64,000 nucleotides of DNA from Daphnia pulex (taxonomy: Eukaryota > Arthropoda > Branchiopoda > Diplostraca > Daphniidae). Where the stretch lies: positions 62,001 to 126,000 of the forward strand of contig NC_060023.1 of the NCBI RefSeq assembly GCF_021134715.1. The letters run 5' to 3'. Both the position numbers and the translations under genes were made by a program. The notes under the pieces were generated by a model that was given only the letters and a program-made list of their open reading frames with translations, was not told the DNA's origin and searched no databases. Below are positions 35,023-44,260 of this stretch, piece by piece (positions within the stretch are counted from its first letter, which is position 1; each line of letters opens with the position of its first letter).

Positions 35023-35640
35023 TGGTCCTTCGAACGGTTTTTAACCCAGTGCATAACCGTGTCCTCCCTCTCAAATCACTCAAATCAACTCACTCAAAAC
35101 TCAAAATTGTGAAGCCGGTTGGGGCTACACAATTCTAGACCCCCCAAACGTTTATCTTTGTTTCTTTCTTTTGTTGTTGGGTGGTTAAAATCTGCCCAAA
35201 CTAAAACTACTAAATTGTAAAAACAAAAAAGACGTAGAAAAGGGGGGAACCTATGCCCAAAAATTCCATTTTTTTTCTTTCGACTTTTTTGTGCCTTTCG
35301 TTGTCGGGCTAGCCTGAGGGGGCGGCCATTGAACACGCCGTCCCAACCTCTGGCCCATAGATCGGCCTGGGCTAAACTACTGGGATTTCGTCTCCTCTTT
35401 TCATTGCACGTGTGTCCTCCCGTATCCATTCTTCGCTTGCTGATGGTATCGAGTCAGAAATAATCTTTCTCTTTCTCTCAACATTCACAGAGGAGCCGAA
35501 AGGTCTCCAAAACAACCGCTAAATACAATTATTGAATGAATATTCTCTGTCCATCTGTCCTTCCTTAAAAAAAAAAAGAAAAAAAACCCTCTTACATAGG
35601 ATCCCGAAACATCGGTGCATCCAAACGAAAAAAAAAAAAA

Positions 35641-35824
35641 CTATTTCTCTCTCACGCTCACTGTAGTGGCACGCCGCAAGGGGCGCCACCAACAAAAAAA
35701 AAAAAAAAAATTATTTCTCGCTCACGCTCAGTGTAGTGGCACGCCGCAAGGGGCGCCACCAAAAAAAAAAAAACTTTATTTCCTCTCTCGCAAAGTGTAG
35801 TGGCACGCCGCAAGTGGCGCCACC
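35641..35824 (+). repeat. Tandem hairpin-bearing repeats in the BEL leader
   Basis: Three units of about 64-70 bp share CTCACGCTCA and GTAGTGGCACGCCGCAAG, followed by G(G/T)GGCGCCACC, and are joined by poly-A runs. Each GTGGC...GCCAC pair can form a stem. They lie in the untranslated leader between the 5' LTR and the polyprotein. A packaging or translation-control role is possible but not shown. Confidence 0.7.
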
Positions 35825-36129
35825 AACAACAGAAAAAAACCAGATTCACTTAATTGAGTCATCCAGCCCGGATTTTTGCAGGAGCCTGGGTATTACCCTA
35901 GCTCCAAATTTAAATCGATTCTTTTTCAGATACATCCAAGGGATTTCAAACAAAGTGGAAACAAAAAACGGAAACTCATCCGTTCCACGAAACCCCAAGG
36001 AAAACAGGAAAAGGAAACGGGCAAATCAGTCGATAAGTGATCGAAAAAAAAAAAAAAATTAAATTAATTCTCTATTTCATCTCCTTTTCCCCAGTCAACA
36101 GCTCTTGAAGAGCTACACAACCAGGAAGA

Positions 36130-39100
36130 ATGGTTCAGTCAATGAAAAACACAAGGTCAGCCACCAAAGGCCACATAACAAGAGCAATAACCCGGATCAA
36201 CGGATTTGCAAATCAAGTAATGGCCCAAGAAGATGTTAAAGAACTAGAAACCTTAGAAACAAGATTGAAAAGTCTCTTCGAAAGCTACCAAAGCGCAACA
36301 AAAGAAATCAAGGAGAAATTAATAGCGACCAAGGCCGCGCAGGAGGAGATTGATGGGGATCTGGACACCTTTCTCCAAGTTCAAGATGAAGTGTCTGGAG
36401 CAAGATCAATCATCAAGCAGAAGAAGCAAGAATGGTTGGACGACGTGAAAGAAAAGCAAGAGGCAAAGAAAGAAGAGGACAGAGACAAACGATTGTTAGC
36501 GCTCTTCCAACAACAGGCAACAAGCCAAGCAGCAAATCAAGCGGCAAATCAAGCAGCAAATCAAGCAGCAAATCCAGCAACAAGTCAAGCACAGATGGCG
36601 CAAATTATTGCCCAAATCATGGCGGCCATTCCGGCACCTCCCGCGCCAGTAATCAACGTGACGGCAGCACCAGCCCCAGCTTCAGCCGTACAGTCGATAC
36701 GATTGCCGCAGCGACAAATTAAGCACTTCAAAGGAGACGTACTGGAATGGACCCAATTCTGGGAATCCTTTAACGCAGCTGTCCACTCTTCATCTCTTTC
36801 AAACGTCCAAAAATTCGATTACCTCAAGGAATATCTTAAAGGTGAGGCGTACCTGTTGGTTAACAATCTTGAATTAACAGATGCGAATTACCAAGTCGCA
36901 ATCGACGAACTGAAAAGGATGTACGGGAAGACGGACGTTCTAATCGACGCGCACATTGAGAAACTGGATGCCTTGCAGCCCGTAAAGGACGGGAACGACG
37001 TTCCAGCTCTGAGGAGCTTCCAGCTGAATCTCCAATCGCACATTAGCGCGTTGGAAACGTTAGGAGTCCCCACAAGTTCCTTTGGCGGACTCCTCGGAGC
37101 AAGATTAATCAAATTAATTCCTACCAGGCTCCAACAAGAATGGGCAAAATCGCCAACAAACAAATCAACGGACATCGAGATGGTCATCAAATTCATTGGA
37201 GATCAAATCGACGCGGCCGAAAGGTTCAACCGAATCAAAGGTGTGGAAAAGGAGAAATCGTCTCCAGCTCCTAAACAGCCCAAACCGGCAAATCCACAGC
37301 CGGCAACAGCATCACAATTGGCAGTAGGAGCCAAAGCAAGTCCAGCTCCTCAGGTTAAATCCGCCTTAAAAAATAAAAACGTTAAATTTAACCCAAGTTG
37401 GATTGTGTGCGAAAGGCCCTGCATCTTCTGCAGCCAAATTCACTGGCCGACAAAATGTCCGAAAGGGCTGACGGAAAGGAAAAAGATAATCTTTGATTTG
37501 AAAAGGTGCGTCAACTGTTTTGGAGACAAACACGCGCTGAAGGATTGCACATCCGCCCGGAACTGCAACAAGTGCGGAGGGAGGCACCACACCGCTCTCT
37601 GCGACAAAGGAGACGTCAGAGTCACCAATCCCACAACAGCAGCAATAATCGTGGCCAGCGATCCAACTTTGACAACCACAGCCTGTGCAAGCAGCTTTGG
37701 ACAATTGATGCTGAAAACGGCAACAGTCATCATCAGCGGCCAAAACGGTAACGAAACAAGAGCGATTTTATTTGCAGACGACGGAAGTCATCGTTCTTGG
37801 GTGCTGAAATCACTCTCATCGCAACTTAACATGAAGACAGTAGCGGTGGAAAACATCAGCACAAGAGTGTTTAAGAAAAAGGAACCCAACAAGCCCGAAA
37901 TGACAAAAAACGTCGAAATGCAAGTAAGGGGCACCTGGCAAGGCGCCCCAAAAGTTACACTAATGGCTTTAGAATCGGATCACATTTCAGATACCGGCCC
38001 GTACGTAGGATCCGAATTTGCAAACAGCCTCTGGATCCAAAACGAAAAATTGGCCGACGACAGATTCGAGATGGCACACACCGAAGATCAGCCAATTGGA
38101 ATTTTAGTCGGAATGGACCAGATGTTCCAGATCATGTCGAATGAAGCCGCCATACAGAGTCCATGCGGATTGCGCGCGTTTCAAACGAAACTCGGAAGAA
38201 TGATTGCTGGACCATCTCAAGAAGCAAAATCGAAGACAGGAACTCAAGTAATCCAAAATTTAATTTTAACATCAAGTTACCCGATTCCACAGATTACGTC
38301 AACATTCGCGACAAGTAGCCAAAAAAGAAAAATCCTTTCAACTCAAGCAAACAAAACTCCGATGGAAAAGGAGACTGGAACGGCCAGTCCCCAAACTACG
38401 CCAATAGGAGCGTCATTCTCAGATGCCCCAATCGGATCCAGCGGAGAAGAAGATAGTAAATGGTTTGAGAAGGAAGAACAAGTTGCTGCTAATTTCGACC
38501 TTTCTCTTTTCTGGAAAATAGAAAATTTTGCGAACCTTGAAGGCGCTGATGCAGTGGAATCGGATGATCGCTTCGATTTCTTTGACGAAAAAATAACGAG
38601 ATGGCCAGATGGAAGATACTGTACACCGATCCCTTGGACAACTGACAAGTGGAGACTTCAGAAAAATCTCCCGTTGGCCACCGGAAGAGTGGAAAGCACA
38701 ATAACAAGATTGAGAAAAAATCCAGGAGACTTGGTGAATTACCACGCAGAAATCCAAAAGCTCATCGACAGCAAATTCGTCGAGGAGGCGAACATGGACT
38801 ACGAAGAACTTCACACCTATCTCCCACATCATCCGATCTTCAGAGGCGACAAATCAACGACGAAAATCAGACCCGTCTTTGACGGAGCAGCAAAAACGAA
38901 ATTTGGACCAAGTCTGAACGACGTGTTGGAGACCGGACCAAATCTCAATCCCGATCTCCTATCAGTGCTATTACGCTTCAGAAAGTACGAGATTGCCTGG
39001 ATCGCCGACATAGAAAAAGCCTTTCTAAACATCGCCCTGCAGCCGGAAGATGCTGAAGCAATCAGGTTTTTATGGCCCAGGGATCCAGCAGTGGCTGGAT

Positions 39101-42100
39101 CGCCTCTTATTGCCTACAAGTGGAAGAGAGTGCCCTTTGGCCTTAGTTCTAGCCCCTTTCTCCTACGTGTTACAATTAACAAACATTTCAAATCACTAAA
39201 GTCTCGTTTTCCAGAAACTATTCAACAGCTGGAAGAAAGTTTGTACGTTGACGATTACCTCGGCGGAGCAAACAATTTATCAATCGCCAAGAAAAGAGTC
39301 GATGAGACGGACGAGATCTTTAGTGACGCCCAACTCAACATGAGAAGCTGGGCAACCAACAACGAAGACCTCAAACAACACCTGAAGGAGAAAGGACTGT
39401 CGAATCAAGTCGTAGGCCTACTCTCCCCAGCCTTGGACGGCCAACAGAAGGTGTTAGGAATCCGGTGGGACACCGGATCCGATTCGTTCAAATTCAACCC
39501 AGCATCCATCATCCAAGCAGTAGAAGAAGTGGGATCGGAAATCACCAAAAGAAAGATACTCAGTATCTCGGCAAGGATTTTTGATCCAATTGGATTTTTA
39601 TCTCCCACTGTACTTTTATTGAAGATTATTTACCAGAAGCTCTGGGAAAAAGAGATAGGTTGGGACCAAGCAGCGCCAGCCGATATCCAAAAATCTTGGA
39701 AGATAGTGATGACTGGTCTCGCCGATTTCACCGAACTACAAATTCCACGATGGATCGGACTATCCGAAAAAGTCACTTCTCACGAAATTCACGTCTTCGG
39801 AGACGCTTCTGAAGCAGCGTATGGAGCCGTAGCCTACGCCCGACTCCAAAAAGGACAAGAAGATCCACTCATCATCCTACTGGCCAGCAAGACGAGAGTT
39901 GCACCTCTACCTAAGAAAAAAGTAACTTTACCGCGTTTAGAATTGCTGAGCTCACTTTTAGCCGTACGTTTAGGTGAAGTCGTAAAAAATGCAATGCAAG
40001 TCCAGTATTGGAGAACTTTCTACTGGTCAGACTCCTTGGTTGCACTAGGATGGATTAGAGGAGAGCCGAACAAATGGAAACCATTCGTCCGAAACCAAGT
40101 GGAGACGATACGAAAATTTTCACAACCCGAGTGGTGGAGACACTGTCCAGGTCTCCAAAATCCGGCCGATCTTGCCTCGCGGGGAGCGCCAGCGCCAACG
40201 CTGGTAACCTCAACTCTTTGGTGGAACGGCCCGATTTGGCTCAAAGGAGAAGAAACGGAATGGCCAGATTCTCCCAACGACCAAATTCCACAAACAATCC
40301 AGTCCGAAATGGAATCGGAAGCTAGGAGTACGACGGTCAGCACAACAGCAGCCATCGCAATTCCAACAGCCTCCGTCGACTGGAATCTCGACAAAATTTC
40401 CACCTGGAATCGACTGTTAAGACGTACAGCCTGGGTCTCACGATTCCTCAGCAGGAGTCAAAAGAAGCTCAGACCTCCCGGTCCAGAACGAATGGAGTCG
40501 ATAAAGGCAATTGGACCAGATGGAAAAGGAAGTGGAAAAGTTATCCGGATTACAAGATTATCCAGAGAGGAGCTGGATGAAGCGGAACTAACGATCTACA
40601 GACAGCTCCAACGAGAGCGGTATCCTAAGGCGTTTGAATCGCTACAGTTAGACAACACAATCCAGCCCAAGGAGAAAATCGCTGCACTTTTTCCAATCTG
40701 GGACGCCAGAGACCGTCTCGTTCGAATCCATGGGAGAGTATCACTTGCCCTAAGAGATAGAAACATCGATCCCCCAATTTTGCTTCCTGCATCACATATA
40801 GTAATCACTTTCTTAATTACAGACAAACACGAGTCACTACTACATGCAGGAGCAAAAGTAACACTATCCGAGTTAAAAGAAAAATTCTGGATAGTTAAAG
40901 GACGACAGCAAGAACTAGCAGCCCCTCTTCCTTTAAACCGACTCAAACATGCGCAATCTTTTCACGTTACAGGAGTCGATTTCGCTGGACCACTGCTGTA
41001 CAAACCAGCACAGCGAAGGAAGAAAAGGAAAGCTCCACCAAGCGTCCAGGATCCGACGCCAGCAGACGATCCAACTGAAGAGCGAATCGAGGAGCCACCC
41101 GCTGAAGGAGACGCTCCAATCGAAGCTCTAATCGTAGGCGAAGAGGATTCAGTCGAAGAAGATGTCGAAATCCAAGACATCTTAATAACAACAACTAAAG
41201 CTAAGAAAACGAACCATCTTAAAAGTTATGTTTGTCTTTTTACGTGTGCAGTCACTCGAGCGGTTCACTTGGAACTACTACCCGATATGACGGCGCGTTC
41301 CTTCTTACTAGCCTTTCGAAAATTCGCAGCTAGACGAGGACCCGTCTCAGTGATGTATTCGGACAACGCGCAAACGTTCCGATGTGTCGACCGATTCCTG
41401 AGAACTATTCACGCCGATCCCATCATTCAAGACTTTCTCGCGTCCAGAAAAACCCTTTGGATATTTTCCGCCAGCCTAGCGCCATGGTGGGGAGGATTCT
41501 GGGAACGGATGGTGAGGAGCGTCAAGGATCTGCTGCGACGCTCCAACGGTCGAGCCTGCCTTGACTACATGGAACTGGAAGCGAGTTTAGCAGAAATCGA
41601 GAGCGTAATCAACGCCCGCCCACTCAGCTATATTGGGGAAGGAGCTGACGATCCACTTCCGATAACTCCTAACCAATTTCTAAACAACAGACGTTCTACT
41701 CGTGCCGATCCGGAGCCAGCCGTTAACTTGCTGGATCCTACATCGACCAGCATCGTACTACAAGAGATGGACAAGAACAGGAGGGAATATGTCGCTGACA
41801 TCTGTGCTAGATTCGTCGACGATTATCTACTCCAACTAGACAACTTCCACTCCAAAGGAAAATCCGGAAGGAAGATCCGCCTAGGAGAAGTCGTTGTTAT
41901 CCACGACGAACACTCCAAACGACTCATGTGGTCTACCGGAGTAGTGAAGGAACTGATTCCAAGCCGCGACGGACTCATCCGTTCTGTCATGCTCAAGATT
42001 CCAAATGGTAATTTAATTAATAGAGCCATTCAATGTCTTCACCCTATAGAGCTGCGAGAAGATCTCGCCGAAGACGTCGAAATTGGAAATCCGGAACCGA

Positions 42101-42345
42101 TCCAGGAGCCGGAAGAGGATCCAAATCCAACTCTGCCAGAACCAGAAATCGATCTCGCTATCGGAGACGCTATGCCAGCTCCCGAAGAACCGGAAGACGT
42201 CGTCGAAGATGTCGAGCCGGATGCTACGGGCTCTGGTGGGGAGTGTGTTAGGAATATTCCATTCCAACAGACGACGACGAGATCAGGGCGCCGCACAACA
42301 ACACCGGCGCACCTACGCGACTATTGCCTTGGGGGCCCCCGATAG
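36130..42345 (+). CDS. BEL/Pao Gag-Pol polyprotein, 2071 aa
   Basis: Single open frame. Order: a coiled N-terminus; an Ala/Gln-rich spacer; the DUF1759-type Gag core from about residue 195 (IKHFKGDVLEWTQFWESFN); Cys-His knuckles at about 435-500 (CVNCFGDKHALKDC, CNKCGGRHHTALC); an aspartic-protease-like segment near 545 (LFADDGSHRS); reverse transcriptase with YVDDYLGG near 1040; RNase H (HVFGDASEAAYGAVAYA) near 1220; integrase with HVTGVDFAGPL near 1612, MYSDNAQTF near 1742 and PWWGGFWERMVRSVK near 1785; and a C-terminal DUF5641-type segment near 1920. Two oddities are visible. The integrase N-terminal zinc region keeps its HESLLHAG part but the expected CxxC part is missing. About 75 mostly acidic, Pro-rich residues sit between the first two catalytic Asp blocks. 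The last 33 codons lie inside the 3' LTR. Confidence 0.95.
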   Translation: MVQSMKNTRSATKGHITRAITRINGFANQVMAQEDVKELETLETRLKSLFESYQSATKEIKEKLIATKAAQEEIDGDLDTFLQVQDEVSGARSIIKQKKQEWLDDVKEKQEAKKEEDRDKRLLALFQQQATSQAANQAANQAANQAANPATSQAQMAQIIAQIMAAIPAPPAPVINVTAAPAPASAVQSIRLPQRQIKHFKGDVLEWTQFWESFNAAVHSSSLSNVQKFDYLKEYLKGEAYLLVNNLELTDANYQVAIDELKRMYGKTDVLIDAHIEKLDALQPVKDGNDVPALRSFQLNLQSHISALETLGVPTSSFGGLLGARLIKLIPTRLQQEWAKSPTNKSTDIEMVIKFIGDQIDAAERFNRIKGVEKEKSSPAPKQPKPANPQPATASQLAVGAKASPAPQVKSALKNKNVKFNPSWIVCERPCIFCSQIHWPTKCPKGLTERKKIIFDLKRCVNCFGDKHALKDCTSARNCNKCGGRHHTALCDKGDVRVTNPTTAAIIVASDPTLTTTACASSFGQLMLKTATVIISGQNGNETRAILFADDGSHRSWVLKSLSSQLNMKTVAVENISTRVFKKKEPNKPEMTKNVEMQVRGTWQGAPKVTLMALESDHISDTGPYVGSEFANSLWIQNEKLADDRFEMAHTEDQPIGILVGMDQMFQIMSNEAAIQSPCGLRAFQTKLGRMIAGPSQEAKSKTGTQVIQNLILTSSYPIPQITSTFATSSQKRKILSTQANKTPMEKETGTASPQTTPIGASFSDAPIGSSGEEDSKWFEKEEQVAANFDLSLFWKIENFANLEGADAVESDDRFDFFDEKITRWPDGRYCTPIPWTTDKWRLQKNLPLATGRVESTITRLRKNPGDLVNYHAEIQKLIDSKFVEEANMDYEELHTYLPHHPIFRGDKSTTKIRPVFDGAAKTKFGPSLNDVLETGPNLNPDLLSVLLRFRKYEIAWIADIEKAFLNIALQPEDAEAIRFLWPRDPAVAGSPLIAYKWKRVPFGLSSSPFLLRVTINKHFKSLKSRFPETIQQLEESLYVDDYLGGANNLSIAKKRVDETDEIFSDAQLNMRSWATNNEDLKQHLKEKGLSNQVVGLLSPALDGQQKVLGIRWDTGSDSFKFNPASIIQAVEEVGSEITKRKILSISARIFDPIGFLSPTVLLLKIIYQKLWEKEIGWDQAAPADIQKSWKIVMTGLADFTELQIPRWIGLSEKVTSHEIHVFGDASEAAYGAVAYARLQKGQEDPLIILLASKTRVAPLPKKKVTLPRLELLSSLLAVRLGEVVKNAMQVQYWRTFYWSDSLVALGWIRGEPNKWKPFVRNQVETIRKFSQPEWWRHCPGLQNPADLASRGAPAPTLVTSTLWWNGPIWLKGEETEWPDSPNDQIPQTIQSEMESEARSTTVSTTAAIAIPTASVDWNLDKISTWNRLLRRTAWVSRFLSRSQKKLRPPGPERMESIKAIGPDGKGSGKVIRITRLSREELDEAELTIYRQLQRERYPKAFESLQLDNTIQPKEKIAALFPIWDARDRLVRIHGRVSLALRDRNIDPPILLPASHIVITFLITDKHESLLHAGAKVTLSELKEKFWIVKGRQQELAAPLPLNRLKHAQSFHVTGVDFAGPLLYKPAQRRKKRKAPPSVQDPTPADDPTEERIEEPPAEGDAPIEALIVGEEDSVEEDVEIQDILITTTKAKKTNHLKSYVCLFTCAVTRAVHLELLPDMTARSFLLAFRKFAARRGPVSVMYSDNAQTFRCVDRFLRTIHADPIIQDFLASRKTLWIFSASLAPWWGGFWERMVRSVKDLLRRSNGRACLDYMELEASLAEIESVINARPLSYIGEGADDPLPITPNQFLNNRRSTRADPEPAVNLLDPTSTSIVLQEMDKNRREYVADICARFVDDYLLQLDNFHSKGKSGRKIRLGEVVVIHDEHSKRLMWSTGVVKELIPSRDGLIRSVMLKIPNGNLINRAIQCLHPIELREDLAEDVEIGNPEPIQEPEEDPNPTLPEPEIDLAIGDAMPAPEEPEDVVEDVEPDATGSGGECVRNIPFQQTTTRSGRRTTTPAHLRDYCLGGPR

Positions 42346-42556
42346 GTGGCCCCAAATTCAGTCGTTGGTCCCCAAATTCAGTCGTTGTTTCCCTACCCCC
42401 CTATTGTTTATTCCCCCCCAATTTACTGTACAATATTCAGTGTGTTAAAATAGACGAGAGGTAAAAGACACGGTTTTGTTCGTGTCTAATTTATTCAACT
42501 TGGAAACTGTAAGTAAACGGCCCGACACGCCGAACATCCCTATTACATTTTCTACA
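42246..42556 (+). repeat. 3' LTR of BEL/Pao element
   Basis: 311 bp, identical by eye to 34712-35022, followed by the target duplicate GTCTG (42557-42561). The polyprotein stop codon (TAG at 42343-42345) is inside it, so the same 33 codons occur in the 5' LTR (34712-34811), where they are not part of a gene. Confidence 0.95.
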
Positions 42557-42682
42557 GTCTGAAGGGGACACATTCAGATCTCGATACTGTCGTAACATTC
42601 CTGGCTGTTCTTTTTCTCTTGGGAAAATATTCCGCCCTCCCTCGCATCCGTCCCGACTGAAAATGTCTCTTCCGTTGTCTTC

Positions 42683-42796
42683 TAGTGCGGATATCCAAAC
42701 AACCGGAAATCGTCGGCATAGATTAGATTCAGGTCACTCAGCTGTTGGTGGCTGATCTTGTTAATAATGGATTATTTCCATAAAGACGAGGTTTTG
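42683..42796 (-). pseudogene. Sulfotransferase 3'-end fragment
   Basis: About 110 bp align with the 3' coding end of the sulfotransferase gene at 44261-45421. AGTGCGGATATCC and AACAACCGGAAATCGTCGGC appear in both, then CACTCAGCTGTTG and TTCCATAAAGACGA. Frames are broken and the rest of the gene is absent. It abuts the TRMT2 duplicate directly. Confidence 0.7.
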
Positions 42797-43445
42797 GTGG
42801 AAGTCGTTTTTTATTTCTGTAGTGTAAGGTGACTGGTTGAAATTTAAATGAGATTTAGAATCTGCCATCAGGGAAAGTGATTGTTGCCAAAAACTCACCG
42901 AAGGTAAAGTTTCCTTCAGCTGGCAGATGATGCCCTTCAAAGGGGAGTGGGGTTTTCACCTCTCTGTCAGTTTGGTCATGATTTTCACTTGTTTCATTTT
43001 CAAATTGATAAATTTGGAGATGGCTCTCTTGATTGTCAACCTTTCATTAACCCTGTAATTGTAAACAAAACAACACGTCGATTTCCAGCAACAAAATTTG
43101 TAGTTTTGTAATTATTACCTTATTGTTCCTGTAGCTGCTTGATGAATAAACCTTTTAAGGGAAGCAACACGACGTACGTTTTTCATAATTTCACGTACAT
43201 TGCGCAAGAAAGAATCAAAAACAAAACTTTTCAACAACTCTTTGGCATCCGCAACTTCACAAAATGACAAAATTCAGCATGGGATTAAATTGACAGTCGT
43301 CTGCTTTGAAATTGAAACGTAGTTCCGATTTCCACCGCTACACGTCATCGTAATCGGCTGTGCCGCGTCAATTTAAATTGGTTCATTTCGATCGTGTAGA
43401 TTAAAGTCGTTTCAAGAGAAATTTAACCAACAAAAATTCCAGTAA
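42797..43445 (-). pseudogene. Duplicate of the TRMT2 gene 5' part, decayed
   Basis: Runs parallel to 32475-33260. It shares the exon 3/4 region (GTGTAAGGTGACTGG, CCTTCAGCTGGCAGAT), the exon 1 region (AAACCTTTTAAGGGAAGCAA) and the 5' flank (GTGTAGATTAAAGTCGTTTC). Exons 2 and 3 are fused by a deletion near 42980, and exons 5 and 6 are absent. It cannot encode a methyltransferase. Confidence 0.8.
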
Positions 43446-43454
43446 AATACCAAA

Positions 43455-43610
43455 TTGTTTCGATGGTTTTATTAGATTTTTTAAAAACTAATTGGCGTTG
43501 TTTTAAACAATAAATTGAAATTTCAAATGTAGACTGAGTCAACTGTTGCACGTTAACATTGCAAATCTTAGCAATCGCCTGATCTTCTGTACATAATGAT
43601 CTTGTCTTTA
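43455..43610 (+). repeat. Duplicate of the VMO-I downstream flank
   Basis: Similar to 34495-34645: TTTTATTAGATTTTT, ACTAATTG(A/G)CGTTG, GTCAACTGTT and TTAGCAAT(G/C)GCCTGA recur in the same order. The VMO-I coding region that should lie between this and the TRMT2 duplicate is missing. Confidence 0.65.
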
Positions 43611-44260
43611 CTGCCGAGTTGAGAACGATTCGGTCGCAGTCTGAGTTCATAATTGGATTTGTTTATTGTCGTTTGCTTAATCTCAACGTGCAACTCGTGT
43701 TTGATTGAGCGCCCTACTCATTATGCATTGGTCCGACGTCCTTGAGTAGATCAGATTAGAATGGGAATTCGTTTTGAGATTGAACACGTTTTCAAAAAGA
43801 CAGGCCGTTGATATGTAACTGAATAAGGGCCACGCCTTCAAGGGTTTCAAAGTCACGTAGAAGACGAATTCTGGTTAAAGTGTTGTAGTTGTTGCTCGAC
43901 TCTTTTTTTGTCAGTGACTACAGCGAGTTACATTAACCCAGCGCAGGTTCAATGTCACCTTTGTCTATTGTCTGCCTTCACACACTATATAAGGGTTGGA
44001 TAATAATATGTAATGGTTTAAAAAACAAACTCAAAATTATCCGCTCACGAGTAGATAGATTGTTGAAAAGGTCAAAATCTTTGGCATCGTCGGACAATGA
44101 ATTACGCACACAAAACAGCCGTAAGCATAAAATAGGAGATTGATTTGTTTTTCTTTTTTGTATTACTATAGTGCGATATTATAGATGATACACAGTCGGG
44201 GTTAGATTATATTTCTCATAGCAGACAAATCAATAGAAAACAAAGATATTGATTGAAGAT
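43611..44260. other. Gene-free stretch
   Basis: AT-rich. A short open frame at 43952-44143 has no domain. Contains the 3' flank of the sulfotransferase gene that ends at 44261. Confidence 0.5.

Larger units (their letters stand above)
34712..42556 (+). mobile_element. Intact BEL/Pao LTR retrotransposon, 7845 bp
   Basis: Two identical 311-bp LTRs, a 5-bp target duplication GTCTG at 34707-34711 and 42557-42561, a TGG-type primer-binding site, and a purine-rich stretch (GGTGGGGAG) before the 3' LTR flank one uninterrupted polyprotein frame. Identical LTRs mean a recent insertion. It landed between the VMO-I gene and a patch of sulfotransferase and TRMT2 pseudogenes. No envelope-like frame is seen. 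Confidence 0.97.

Noticed and set aside
35641-35824. Regular repeats considered as a CRISPR-like array
   Set aside because: Eukaryotic context, only three units, poly-A spacers of low complexity, and location inside an LTR element leader.
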